From the NCBI GenBank assembly GCA_033439295.1, contig JAVTLE010000016.1, positions 2,170,001 to 2,234,000 of the forward strand: 64,000 nt of DNA, in the 5' to 3' direction. How positions within the stretch are numbered: position 1 is the first letter of the stretch; every line of letters begins with the position of its first letter. The DNA comes from Deuterostichococcus epilithicus. Lineage: Eukaryota; Chlorophyta; Trebouxiophyceae; Prasiolales; Stichococcaceae. The notes under the pieces were generated by a model, which saw nothing but the letters and a program-made list of their open reading frames with translations, did no database searches and had not been told where the DNA came from. This document shows positions 1 to 11,100 of this stretch, piece after piece. The position numbers and the translations under genes are program-made.

Positions 1-1805
1 CGGCGGCCGCTGCAGGCGAACACGCAGGAGCTGCTGGGAACTGCTGTGCCGCTGCCTGCTGCGCTGCATCCAGCTGCCAGCACCTGCCCGGTGCATCGAG
101 CCCGTGCACCATGGCCAGCTGCCGTGTATCCTTTGGCTGGTACGCAGGAACCCCAATCGATGCGTCACCTGCTGCCGGCATGCCGCCTGATCCGGCGCAG
201 TCGGCTGCGGCGCCCTGCCAGGGCCCGTTGGCGCCGTCTGGCGGCAGCTCGCCGTCAGACCAGGAGCCGCCATCGGCCGAGGAATGCGGTGGTGGGCCAT
301 CAGGCCACCAGCCGCCTGCGTCGTCTGGCGGGGCCTTGCTGTCTGGCCTGATGCCGGCTGCGCCGCCCATCTGATACCCTTGGGCGCCGTCGTGCCAGCA
401 GCCAATTGCACTGCCTCGCGGCAGCACAATGTCAGGCCTGCAGCCGCCTGCACCGTCTGGCGGCAGCTCACCATCGGACCAGAGTCCGCCTGTCGCCGCA
501 TCCGGCCGCACCTCGCCATCAGACCAGGCGGCGCCATCTGCAATGTAGTCTGGCGGCGCAGCGTGCAGGGCAGCCGCCTCCTGCAGCGTGATGAGCTCGA
601 CTGGCGGCAAGTAGTCACCAACTTCCGGTAGGGACTCGGCGTTGGGGTCCAGATATCGCGGATCTGGCACCGTCGCAGCGGCCGCCACGGGGCCGCTGGG
701 TCCGGCAGGATGAAGGTGGATGCCACGGAAGAAATGGCCGCTGGGCGGCGATCGCTGCGGCATCATCGCGTGCGGCCGCCGCACGGGGACTGCTGCTGCT
801 CGAGGCAGCGGCCTGACCGCAGGCCTGTGCGCAGGTTGCGATACATGCCCGGCGATGTCCTGCTGGTGCAGCCGCAGTGGCGGCAGCGTGCTCAGGTGCT
901 GGTGCACGGGCGGCGGGCCGAGCGTGGATCCGACCCGCCGCAGCTCGTGCCTGCCGTGCGCGTAGCTGCAGCGCTCGTTGTTGCAGCGGCCCTGCGCAGT
1001 CCAATGCTGCATCGTTCCAACATCGGATCGGAAGGAGGCAGTCGGGCAGGGAGGGCAGCACTACTCTCTGCTAAGATCAGGGGCGATCATCTTCCAAACA
1101 ATGTATCAGTGGCAGAGCGTCACACTGTCCATTGACGGAGAGTTGATTGACATCCTGCATACTATGCGGTTGCCTGCCTAAGACATGCCACCACATTGCA
1201 TGCCAGATGCGCTTTGCCGCGGCGTTGCACACGTAATCATGGAGATACACAAGAAAGTTTCCAGTCGACTAATATTGCGGATACGCACATTTCTCATCCA
1301 GAAGGTGCACAGCTGGGTCTTGAACCTCGGGTTCTGCCAGGGCTCCAGGTCGCTCAAATGACATGGTGCTCCATCGATTTTCGCGATGGGTCTGCACATG
1401 GCAGCGAGAGCAGCAACTCGCAATGGCATGAAATACATAGTTCACACATTTATCAAATTTGTTTTTATGATCCATCCAAAAGACATTGGCATACGTCTCC
1501 ATCGCTGCTCCTGCACTTGACGATGATTCGGCAGCTTTCAATTCTGTAGCGAAGCCGCATGGCGCATTTGCGCCGCACCTGCTGGCATTGCGCTCATGTC
1601 GTGCGCTTGTCTCATCTACTTCGGCTCCGAGACGGCCTAGATCCCACTCCGGGCTGAGGCTGTGCGTAACTTCGCGGCTTCTGCGGTGTCTGCTGTTGTG
1701 GTCGGCATGACGATGGCCGCTTCTATGCCTGCGCCCGCGGCTGCGGCTCCTGCTGCGGTGCCTGCTCGAGCGAGGCATGGTGAGCTGCTCCGAGGTGAGC
1801 TGCAC
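1..1805 (-). CDS. RS-rich CCCH zinc-finger protein (partial, cut by left edge)
   Basis: I assembled this from three splice-compatible blocks on the minus strand. Exon 1 (1805 or 1778 down to 1495) starts with an Arg/Ser-rich stretch (RHRSRSRSRGRRHRSGHRH) and ends at a GTATGC donor. Exon 2 (1391-1289) reads NPRFKTQLCTFWMRN, the opening of a TTP-type CCCH finger. Exon 3 (from 1006 to the window edge) reads HWTAQGRCNNERCSYAHGR then HELRR, which matches the second half of a TTP-type finger (C-x5-C-x3-H followed by HELR). The rest of exon 3 is an open frame of more than 330 codons rich in Pro, Gly and Ala. Known family members bind AU-rich or other RNA elements and control mRNA decay or splicing; that role is inferred here. 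Oddity: joining exons 2 and 3 directly gives an atypical C-C spacing, so a small exon may be missing between 1288 and 1007. Confidence 0.68.
225..545 (-). repeat. W-S-D-G protein repeats in the CCCH gene
   Basis: Inside the long third exon, four imperfect copies of a 15-residue-class repeat lie in the minus-strand frame: AAWSDGEVRPDAATG, GLWSDGELPPDGAGG, GWWPDGPPPHSSADG and GSWSDGELPPDGANG. They are separated by Gly/Ala/Pro-rich spacers. The Trp-x-Asp-Gly core is preserved while the flanks drift, which supports this frame as coding. I do not recognise the repeat. Confidence 0.6.
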
Positions 1806-2458
1806 CTGGCGGCAGGATTTTTACTAAGCGAGTCTCTGCTGCATAACGTAGCCTGGCACACGATCAAGTGCTCTGCCCGTGACAAGACTGTATGGTGCTT
1901 GCTGTAAAGCTGACGATGCCACCATCGGGAAACGAGTCTAGATCGGTTGCGCAGCACCGACCACCTGGCTAGCAACGTGTAGTTTGCCCCTGTCAACAGG
2001 CGATTATTGGGTGCTAATCCCTCATAAAACGCGGTGGCGTCAAGGGGCCTGGGTCACGTGCCTGTCGACCACCTCGCTGCCGCGCAACAAGCCGCTGCCA
2101 CTTGCCCGGGCCGTCGCCTGCCGTCCTTAGGGGTGCTGCTTCATCAGCGCGCATGCCACAGGCGCGATCCGGCAGGCGATATCGAGGTCGAAATTGACAC
2201 AGGTCAAGTACTCATGTAGCAGACAGCACGTGTTACGCAGTCAAGCCGCGAGAGCAGCTGCACATGCAGCATACAGGTACTAGACCGCCTGCCTGCGGCA
2301 TGACGGTCATTAGTGAATCAACCTGAGGGTTTCAAAGTTCAATGCGTAAATACGTCGCCCCTCGTACAGACAACATAGCTGCTTGAAGATGCCTGCGCCT
2401 CTGGTGACACCTGACGATGCAGAGCCACTATGCAGGTGGAAGTCTATGAACTACCAAG
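1806..2458. promoter_or_regulatory. Divergent intergenic region between the CCCH gene and the left B3-like gene
   Basis: About 650 bp separate the start of the minus-strand CCCH gene from the first supported exon of the plus-strand B3-like gene, so both promoters should lie here. I see no convincing TATA box, no long ORF and no repeat. Confidence 0.3.
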
Positions 2459-5400
2459 ATGACGGAGAGGCAGGGTTCATTCGCAGGCAGCAAGCACGCA
2501 CCATGTGGCGGCAGCGCCACTGCAGCAGGAGTCGCACATCGCTGGGACAGCCCAGCACAGCCAGCGGCGCACCATATGCCGCTGCAGTCGCACCTGCCAA
2601 TCCATCCACCGTATCTGCCGCTGCAGTATGCAGCTCCCGCAGGGTACTCTGATGCGGCGCAGCCGCAGCCAGTGCCTGACTGGCAGTCTTACCCGCCGCT
2701 GATGAAGAACTCAGCGCAGCGGCACTCTCTGCAGCCGTCGGACGTGCCACAGCCGCAGTGGCAGATGTGGCCGGGTCCCATACTGGAGTCGACCGTGCTG
2801 CACTTCGGTCGGCATGATGCGAGCCAGCGGCGTCCTGCTCAGTCGACAGATGGTCCGCCGCCGCCGCCGCTGCCGCCGCTGCCGCCGTCTCCTGACTATG
2901 ATGAACCGCCACCATTGCCTGTGGGTGCACCGCCGGCTCCACACATGCCAACAGGTGCCCCTGCCACCGTCTCCTGAGCCAACTTTGGCTAGCTTCAACT
3001 GCAGCGTCCGCACGGCTCCTCGCCCAAACTGACGTCCAGCAATACTGCTGTCGGAGGTGCCTGCTGAGCGTGTTGCCTTCCCTTCACACACTGAACGAAC
3101 CAATGACAAAGTTCAATGCGTGCATCGCCATCATTCGCGAGGGCACCGCCTGTCGCAGCAGCTCCTGAGGCAGTGTCCCGGATCGCAGGTAGGACTGATG
3201 GGACCCCATCCGCAGACGGCTTGCCCATGTCATCGGAGCTGCCCCTCTCGGGCCTGAGCGTCTCGCGGCTGGAGGCGGCAGCCGAAACCCTGTTGCATCA
3301 CGCCAAATGCAGGTCCGCCGAACTGCAGCATGCAGCAGCCGCAATGGTGCCGCAGGTCCCTGAGCCGCCGCAAGCCAGCCCCTCCGCGCTGCTGGACGGC
3401 AGCCGGGCGGAGGTTTCATTGGCGGCAATTCCCGCACGGGTCAGTTGCGTCCAACAAGCTGTATTACTCGGTGTATGGAAACTATTAGTGCAAAGGCGTC
3501 ATGCCAGTTCGGAGGCGAGTTGGCAGGGAGTCGTGAAGCTTGGACCGCAGCCCCAGCCACGTACTGCTAGTAAGCTGAGCTGATGACGCTGACGGTCAAT
3601 CCGCTGTGCAGGATGTTGCGGAGGCATTGCCCCCGCCAGCTGAGCGGCCGGCCCCAGGGTCCCTCCCTGCAAAGCTCGTTCCGGCCGCAGCCTCTAGCAG
3701 CCGATCGAATTGCGCCTCATGGGCACAGGTCGCCATCCAGAGCTGGTAACAGACATGTAGGCAGCACGAGCAGTCGCCAGCGCGCTGGCTCGCGTGCAGG
3801 CAGCGAGCAGGCTTGCAAAGAAGCTTGCGCCGGTGCAGCCGCAGCCGCAGCCGCAGCCGGGCATGCAGCCGGCGGCGCAGCCGCAGCTGTTCTCGCAGCG
3901 GTCGCCGCCGCAGCAGGTCGCACAGCCGCAGCAGTCACGGCCGCCGAGGCAATGAGGGCCAGTGCGGCTTCATGTCTGGTCTCGAAGCTCAGCATACCGC
4001 TGCACATGTGGGCGCGGCGGTAGCAGAGCCTGCAAGCCTGCGGCACAGCAGCCGCGCCGAGCAGCCAGCAGCCCAAGGTGGACTGCTGGTGGCGCCGTGC
4101 GCCTCCTCGGCAACTGATATGCCCGAGTCTCGGCAGCAGCCAAATGGCGATGAGCCACATAAGGACGGTGCCGGAGCCAGCTCGCTAGCGGCACCCTGTC
4201 TGACTGCGCTCGCGCTGCCGCCCCTGAGCCTGCCGCCGCACGTCAGCGGTCTGCAGATGGCCGCAGGGACACGCACAGCGGGCATCTCTTCTGGCCCTCC
4301 TTCCGGGCATGCCTTGGCCGGCCAGGCGACAAATGGCGGCACCAGCGCCGGCTCTCTTGCTGCAGGCTGCGCTGCTGCGCTGCCTGCCCTGAGCCTGCGA
4401 CCGCACATGCAAGTCCTGCAGCCGATAGCAATGACACGCACCAGCGCTCCCGCCGGGCCTCAGCACCCTCAGGCGGCCGGCAGCGGCGCAGCCGGCCACT
4501 CATTCGCAGCAGCCTGCGACGCTGCGCCGCCTGGCCTGGCACTGCCGCCACACCTGAGCCGTATCCAGCCGACTGCAGCAGAGGCTCGCACAGCCAGGAC
4601 TCGGCTGCGCAGCATTTGCTGGAGCGCATCAGCGGCGGCGCTTTAGTCGACAGCAGCAATTAAGAGGAGCGTTCGGCGTCTGCAGGCGCAAATAAGGCTG
4701 AGGCCAACACTGCAGGCAGGAGCGCCGCTGTGCAGGGCACGACGCAGCAGGCCGCCCTGCAGCAAGTGGGCAGCAGCACGGGCAGCGCAGGCCCGGCCGC
4801 TGCTCCACGTCCGACTGTTGTTCAGCCGGGAGGGGCCGTCCTCAACGGCACGGGCGCCGGCACCTCTGGCAGCAGGAGGGAGCTGCTGCTGCCCCCGCTG
4901 CTGCCGCAGCCTCTGGGCAAGGCTTGTTCGGGCGGGCAGGCGGATGCTGTCGCTGCTGGCCCCGCCGCATGCGAGCGGCACGCCGCCGGGGCGGGTGCGC
5001 CGCAGGGCGCCGGCGGCAGGAATGACTGGCAACAGGGCGTCCGGCTGTCGGCAGCGCAACAGCGGCGGTCGCCACAGACGGGGCTGCAGGCTGCAGTCTC
5101 GGCTGCAATGGCACCGCCAGCGGCGGCAGCCCACCCAATGGCGGCGTCTTTTTCAAAGGCGGCAGCAAACCCTTGTGGCGCTACCGCAGGTCCGACCGCG
5201 GGCACAGCTACCGTAAGCGGCGCCACAGCCGCCGCCCCCACAGCTGGCACCGTACAGCCGGAGCCGGAGCACCATGATGCTTTCAATCTGGCTCAGCCGC
5301 CACCGAGCAGCGAGTGCCGGCGCCCGCGGCAGAGCTCGGCGACTGTGGCAGCAGCATGGTCGGCGGCGCCAGCCGCCGGTGACCAGTCCGTGACAGCGCC

Positions 5401-7322
5401 AGCACGGCCGCCAGTCGCACGCGTGACGTGTTCAGCACCAGCATGTGCCCGCAAGGCGGCCCGGGCGTGCACCAGCACTGGCGGGCCCAAGTGCCAAAGC
5501 TGCTGCCGGCTTACGACCGTCGGGGACTTCAATTGCGCCTTGCGTAACCACAGGCCGCCAGCAGTGGCGGCAGCCCCTCCCACCCACTTCCCGGCACAGC
5601 GTCCGCCGCCGCAGCCCGCGGCCTCTCCGACAATGGTGCCATCGACCGCAGCAGCGCACACACAGCCCAGTCCCGCTTCCCTGGTGCCTCGCCTGCCCTA
5701 TACCTCAGCGCCTTGGGCATCGCTGTTGGGCGCTGCCACGCCCCCAGTTGGCCAGTCACCCTGCCTTCCATTACATTGGCAGTGCTGCCGCTGCAGTCAG
5801 CCGCAGCGCCGCCCCCGGTTGGCCTCTGCCAGCTGCTGCTGCAGCCAGATTCGGAGACGCAAGTCGAAGTTGCGCACAGGGACATCGAGCTTGATGTCGC
5901 AGTGTCACAGATGTGTGCTATTACCAATGGCACACATTTTCTGCAACTCACTCCTGCCGGAAATGGGCACGATTGCTGCGGCAAACATGTGACGGGGACT
6001 CACGTTAATGACGCTTGGACAGACGAACACGGATAGCTGAGAGGCAACACCCGTCAGTTCGTAGAGGGAGAGCATTTCTCCTGCCCCACCTTGGCAGCTG
6101 CCGCCATTGCCTCGCTGGCCGAGCGGCCCTGCCAGCCGGCGACGCTGCCAGGAACAAGAGCGGCCGCCGACTTTTCAGCCAAACCACCAGGTTTATGTCC
6201 GTGTTCGAGTCGTCTCATCTGATGGTATCCCGTTGCTGATTGCAGGGCTCCCCCGAGTTCGAGGTGAAGTTGGAGGGCGACAATGCCCCCGGCGCGCAGT
6301 TCCCCATCTTCGAGCGCTGTGCCGCGGCCAACGCGGTGCTGCCGAAGCTGGCCTGCTGGGCGGCGCCGCCCAACGCCTGGGGCCTGAGCGTGAGCTAGGA
6401 GGCACATACTTTGACGCTGGTGCACCCAGCGCTGGGCATCGAGCGCCGCTGCCGGCTGCAGGTGGGGCGCTCCACGTGGTGTCCGGTTCTGAGCTGTCTG
6501 CCGTCATGGCGGCAGGCGGCTGTAAGATTCATTGTCGGAAGCTCTTGCGGCAGGCGCAGCAAGATCGGCTGGTGTGACGTTGTGCACTCAGGAGCACACT
6601 GTTGCCCAGGCCCCGCACGTCACGCGGCCTGCCAGTGACTTTCATGCTTGAGCACTGCAGGGGGTTGCATATGCATGGCACAGGCTCCAGGCCACGGTCG
6701 AAAAGTTGCTCAACAGCTGCTCACTGCGATAGGCAAATGCTGGTGACCGACGAAGAACATAGCAGCTCCTCTCTGCAGGGCCTCATCGACTACCAGGATA
6801 GGACGCGGCACTGGTTCCTGGGTGACGGCTGGCCGCAGCTAGTCGAAGAGCTGGGCCTGGCGCCGGGCGACGGCGTTGTATTTCAGCAACACGGCGCCGA
6901 CCGCTCCAGGTGACGGCACCACGAGCTTATAGTGTGAGTGGTTTGGTTGACGCATCACATCGCAGGCCCGATAGTCGTTCAAGGTCGAGATGCCACGCAT
7001 CAGGATGCTGGATGGTGCAATTGTCCGTGCGTTTGCCCTGCTGTTGATGCGCGTTGCATGCAGTGGTGCACTGATCGTGAGCAACGCTTGGGATGCGAAG
7101 ATAATCGCTGCTGGGCGGCAGCGTCTGGCTTACAGCATCTCTGGTTGTTTCACCGGCAGATGCTGGGGACCGCCTGTCAACGACACACGGACATGCGTAG
7201 CGGACAGATAAAAATCCACGTGTGGCTGATGCGAGCGCAGTGTCGTGTGCAGGCTGTACATCCGCCTGAAGCTGCCGCCCGGCGGGGCTGCACACCTGCC
7301 GCCCGCTGCAGATCCGGCGTGA
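2459..7322 (+). CDS. B3-like domain protein, shorter paralogue of the 8.1-14.8 kb gene
   Basis: Multi-exon gene. Best supported exons: 2459-2954 (Pro-rich), open frames across 3813-4646 (RS-like start, then three repeats) and from 4730 (zinc-finger-like cluster at 5429-5551), then 6246-6461, 6779-6909 and 7253-7322. The last three encode a split B3-like domain: PEFEVKLEGDNAPGAQFPIF, then RHWFLGDGWPQLVEELGL plus APGDGVVFQ, then RLYIRLKLPPGG. They match exons 11936-11718, 11235-11105 and 10882 onward of the minus-strand paralogue in order and phase; the middle exon is 131 nt in both. B3 domains bind DNA in plant regulators, so a nuclear role is inferred. Oddities: an in-frame TAG (6393-6398 area) sits inside exon 6246-6461, and the protein stops soon after the B3 block where the paralogue continues for hundreds of residues. 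The middle exon structure is uncertain. Confidence 0.55.
4190..4600 (+). repeat. Three protein repeats (LxLPPHxxxLQ type)
   Basis: In the open frame 3813-4646, three copies of a block recur about 50-60 residues apart: LPPLSLPPHVSGLQMAAGTR, LPALSLRPHMQVLQPIAMTR and PPGLALPPHLSRIQPTAAEA. The periodicity supports this frame as coding. Function unknown. Confidence 0.5.
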
Positions 7323-8119
7323 GGGCGGCAGCTGCGGCTTGCCCACATTGCCTGAGGAAGTGCGGGCAGGAGACGTTATGAAGGCTGAGTAGTACATGAG
7401 GTATCAAAGCGAGCGTTGGCAGAGAGCAGTGCGGCAGCGGCAGTTCAGCGGCAATGCAGAGCTCCATGCGGGCAGCGTGGCCTACAGGTTTCCATTCGCT
7501 GCTTGCCGCTTGCTCGGAAGGACGTGCAGATAAGAAGAAAGGCAGTAGCAGCTAATTGTCCGACATCAAGCAACCTATGCATCAAGCGATGGCTGCCGCG
7601 GAACACCTGGCAGCGTCAATAACATAGCATTCTCCCACCCGCACGAAGCTACTGCCCGAATCCGTTGCAAGATGCCCGAGAGTCACTCCTCTATTACGTT
7701 CGCTAGTCCAAGCGACGATACTCGTCACGTCGCACACCTATCTACTGCTTATGCCTGCACCCTAGGGCTGCTGCTGTCATTTCACTGGAGAGCCGCTTCC
7801 GCCTGCTGGCACCGGAACAGTCACAGCAATGGTGCTGGCTTTCAGTGACCCGCCCGCTGGCTCGACAGGACCCAGCGCTGGTTGCCTTGTGGGGGCGTCC
7901 ATACCTCATGTGGCCCCCTCCAACACAGTAATAACAGAAGCTTTCCACCTCTTGCAACACAAAGTCGAATGACACGATTGTCGCCAGATACACGGACACA
8001 TATGCGCATTGCACTGTCTGGCTGTAGCGCAAGGTGGAAGCACGAGCCTCGAGCATGTTACTTGTATTAGTTGTGCACCTTGTTAGGCGGCTCACAGTGG
8101 GCTGGTTGCTGCACGCCGC
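7323..8119. other. Convergent intergenic region
   Basis: Lies between the 3' ends of two convergent B3-like paralogues and should hold both 3' UTRs. Only short unsupported ORFs are present. I see no gene or repeat. Confidence 0.4.
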
Positions 8120-11100
8120 CTAGCCACCGCTGCCGCTGCCACCACCAAGGCTAGCAGCTTGCGCTGCAGCTGTATAATCGTCCTTGAGGATGTCACGCAT
8201 AGAGCTCCACCTGCATTGGAAAAGTCAATTTACCTGCCACAACATTCCATCAGTTGTTGTGTCCAGCAAGCCTGAGTTGGAGTGAAAATGCCATGAGCAA
8301 CTACGGACTCACCTGCGGATCGGCAGCATCGTGGTGGGGTTCGCTGCGGCGGCGAGCCCGCTGAAGCCTCGGGACGCACGGAGCGCCGCCTCCGGGAGCA
8401 GGAAGTTGGTGGGCATGAGCTCTGCAGCGTCAAGCGCAGCGCCCGCCGCCGCCACAACCCGGCCGCCCGGCTGCCGCGCCAGCACCAGCGGCCGCAGCTG
8501 CAGCGGCACGGCATCCGACTCGTGCGGCTAAGCTGTCTTCCTGCCACCCCGGGGAGCGAGCACGGCAGCCTCATAGATTGCGGCGGCGGCGCCGCTGCCG
8601 CTGCCGTGCCTGCCGCCATGCATGCCGGTATCCTGCATTGCCGCAGGGCCTGTCGTGTCGCCGGTGGCAGCATCCTCGGCGGCGACAGCGTCCTGATGCT
8701 CGCTGGTCAGGGCGATCATGCTGCCTGGCTGCAGGCCAAGGGACATAGCCAGACTGCGCCAGCCGCGGCTACTCAGGCTGCCGCTGGCGATTGTCTAGTA
8801 TGTCCTGCAAATGACAACTACGGACATATCGGCTGTGAAGAAGATCATCCCTCAGCAGCCCTGTCGCGAGAGTGGCTCGCTTCGTGCACATTGGCCAGCG
8901 CGATCGATTGTCATGGCCTGACATTCCGAGCAGCTCAAAAGAACTCCCAGATAGACCGTCGTGTAGCAACACTCACATCGATGCTCCGAAAAGTAAGACT
9001 ATCTGGCGAATCGCCGGCATCTGTTCACCTGGCAGGGCCGGCTGCAGGCTGCAGGGCCAGCGGCAGCAGGTCACCTTAGGGAGTCCTGACCGTCGGATTC
9101 AGCGGTGTCTGCCCACCATACAGCACCTGCATGTCGTGACAAGATCCGCAGCTGATTATAGATGACGGAAGCCCATGGTCACTGCCGCTGTCAGATCATT
9201 CGGAGACTGGCAGCAGTGCAATATCGCCATCCACTGGTAGAGCCAGCACAACAGCGGCAGCGGAGCTTGTCTGGTGCCCCTGCAGGGCAGACGGGGCCTG
9301 CTGGCAGCCGGAAGATGACTCCTGAAGCCCTCGGGCTGCCTCTCCCTCGAGTTCCTTGGTCGAATCTATGCAAATGCAACAGACACTAGCCGAAAGCAGA
9401 AGGCGGAATGCATAGCGAGGGAGGCAGGCATCTGCGTGCGCGCCTGCATCAGCGGCGCTGGGATCACGAACTGCTGGGTGCTAGCCACCTTCACGCACAC
9501 TGTCACTGGCCCTTCTGTGTGAACGGTCGACGCCTTTGTCGCCGCGCCCGCCGGCCCGCGGCTGCCTGCTGCCGCCTGGTCCTCTGTGGCCGCAGCACCG
9601 GCGGCGGACCTGCCGCTGGCGCCGCCGAATTGTGCAGGGGCGGCAGCGGCTGCGGCCGACCGNCTGCTCTGCGGCTGACATGCCGCTGCCTCTGGCCACG
9701 CCGCTGCGGCGGCGCTTCGCGATGCCGCCCGCCCGCCTGCGAGCGGGGGCGCTTGCGGCTGGCGGCGCAGGCCGCACACTGCTGCCGCCGCTGCCCGCCG
9801 CCATGCCATTCCCGCCGGCTCTGAATGCGGTGGTCGACCCCAGCTCTGACGCTACGTCAGCGGCTGTGCTACCATCGGCTGGCTGGCCACATGGCCGGGT
9901 GGCAGCTGCAGTTGAGCCGCTGGCAGCTTCCCTGGCAAATACCTCCACCTCCGCCTCCACCCCGGCCGCCGGCGCTGTCACCCTGGGATCGGGCGGAGCA
10001 GCAGCAGTGCCGGTGCAGGCGCCTTCGGCTGGCATTGTTGGAAATTCCTGCACGCCAATTGGGCCCTGGGCAGGGGCAATGGGCGCCCGCTCTGCTGATG
10101 CAGGGCTGCTCTCCTCAGCGTCACTGTCGAAGCCGCCAAACAGGTCGCCAAATGTCACCGCCGTATCTGTCACATACACCTTGCCGATCTCTGACGACCC
10201 TGCTGCCGGCGGCTCCTGTGGCAGCCGCGCGGCGTGGGACCGGGGCTGTGGCCCATATGTTGCTGCAGGACTGGCTGGCGGACTGTGTGCTGACAGATCC
10301 CCGCCGCTGACGTAGCTGCCGCGGCTGCCGCGGCCAGCGGCATCGCCATGCGTACCGCCGGCCCCGCCGCCAGCGACAGGCTCGTCGCCGCTGCCCCCCC
10401 TGCCACCGGCGCCGGCGCCGCCACCGCTGCGCCCCTGGCTGTGCAGGTCAGGTTCGACGGCGTTGGCGGCCCTGGCGGCGGCCGCCGCCTCCGGCTCGGA
10501 AGCGCTGCGGAGTGCAGTGTGCGTCCTGATCATGTGCGCCAGCAGCGGGTGCTCGTCTCCCAACGGCGCCGCGTCACTGTTGTGTGAAGATGGCGAGCAC
10601 GACGGCGTCACGGGCCGGTGCGCCGGCGCCGGGCCTGCTGCGTCCGCCTGCGGCTGCGCGGCGGGCTGCAGCAGGTGGGGCGGCAGTGACGGGTCTGACA
10701 CTGCCTGCAGCGATGCCGCGGCAGCAGGGCTGGCAGGGTCGTGCACCCTCTGGTGTGCCGCAGCCTGTTGTACGGCTGCCTGCGTGTCAGTGGCGGGCTC
10801 GGCGGCCGGCAGGCATGGCGACAGGAGCAGCGGCGGCGGCGGCGGCGACTGGTGGGGCGCTTCCCGCCGGACGAGCAGCCTGCTGACACTGAAGGTTATG
10901 CCAAGGATATGTCAGGCTCATATCGGTTCACCTTGCTAGAGGTGCCGACGCAACATCGCAAATAGTGCCATACCGCTTGTGGCGACCGGAAGTCAGAGGC
11001 TGACTACCAGTGCGAGCCGGGCAGTCACTGCCAGGCGGACACATGAACGAGACACGGTGTGTCGCATTTTGGACATGCCATGAGCCATGAGCAAGGTTCC

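Noticed and set aside
9536-10315. 259-codon plus-strand ORF
   Set aside because: Antisense to the acidic/basic exon of the large B3-like gene, which has homology and phase support on the minus strand.
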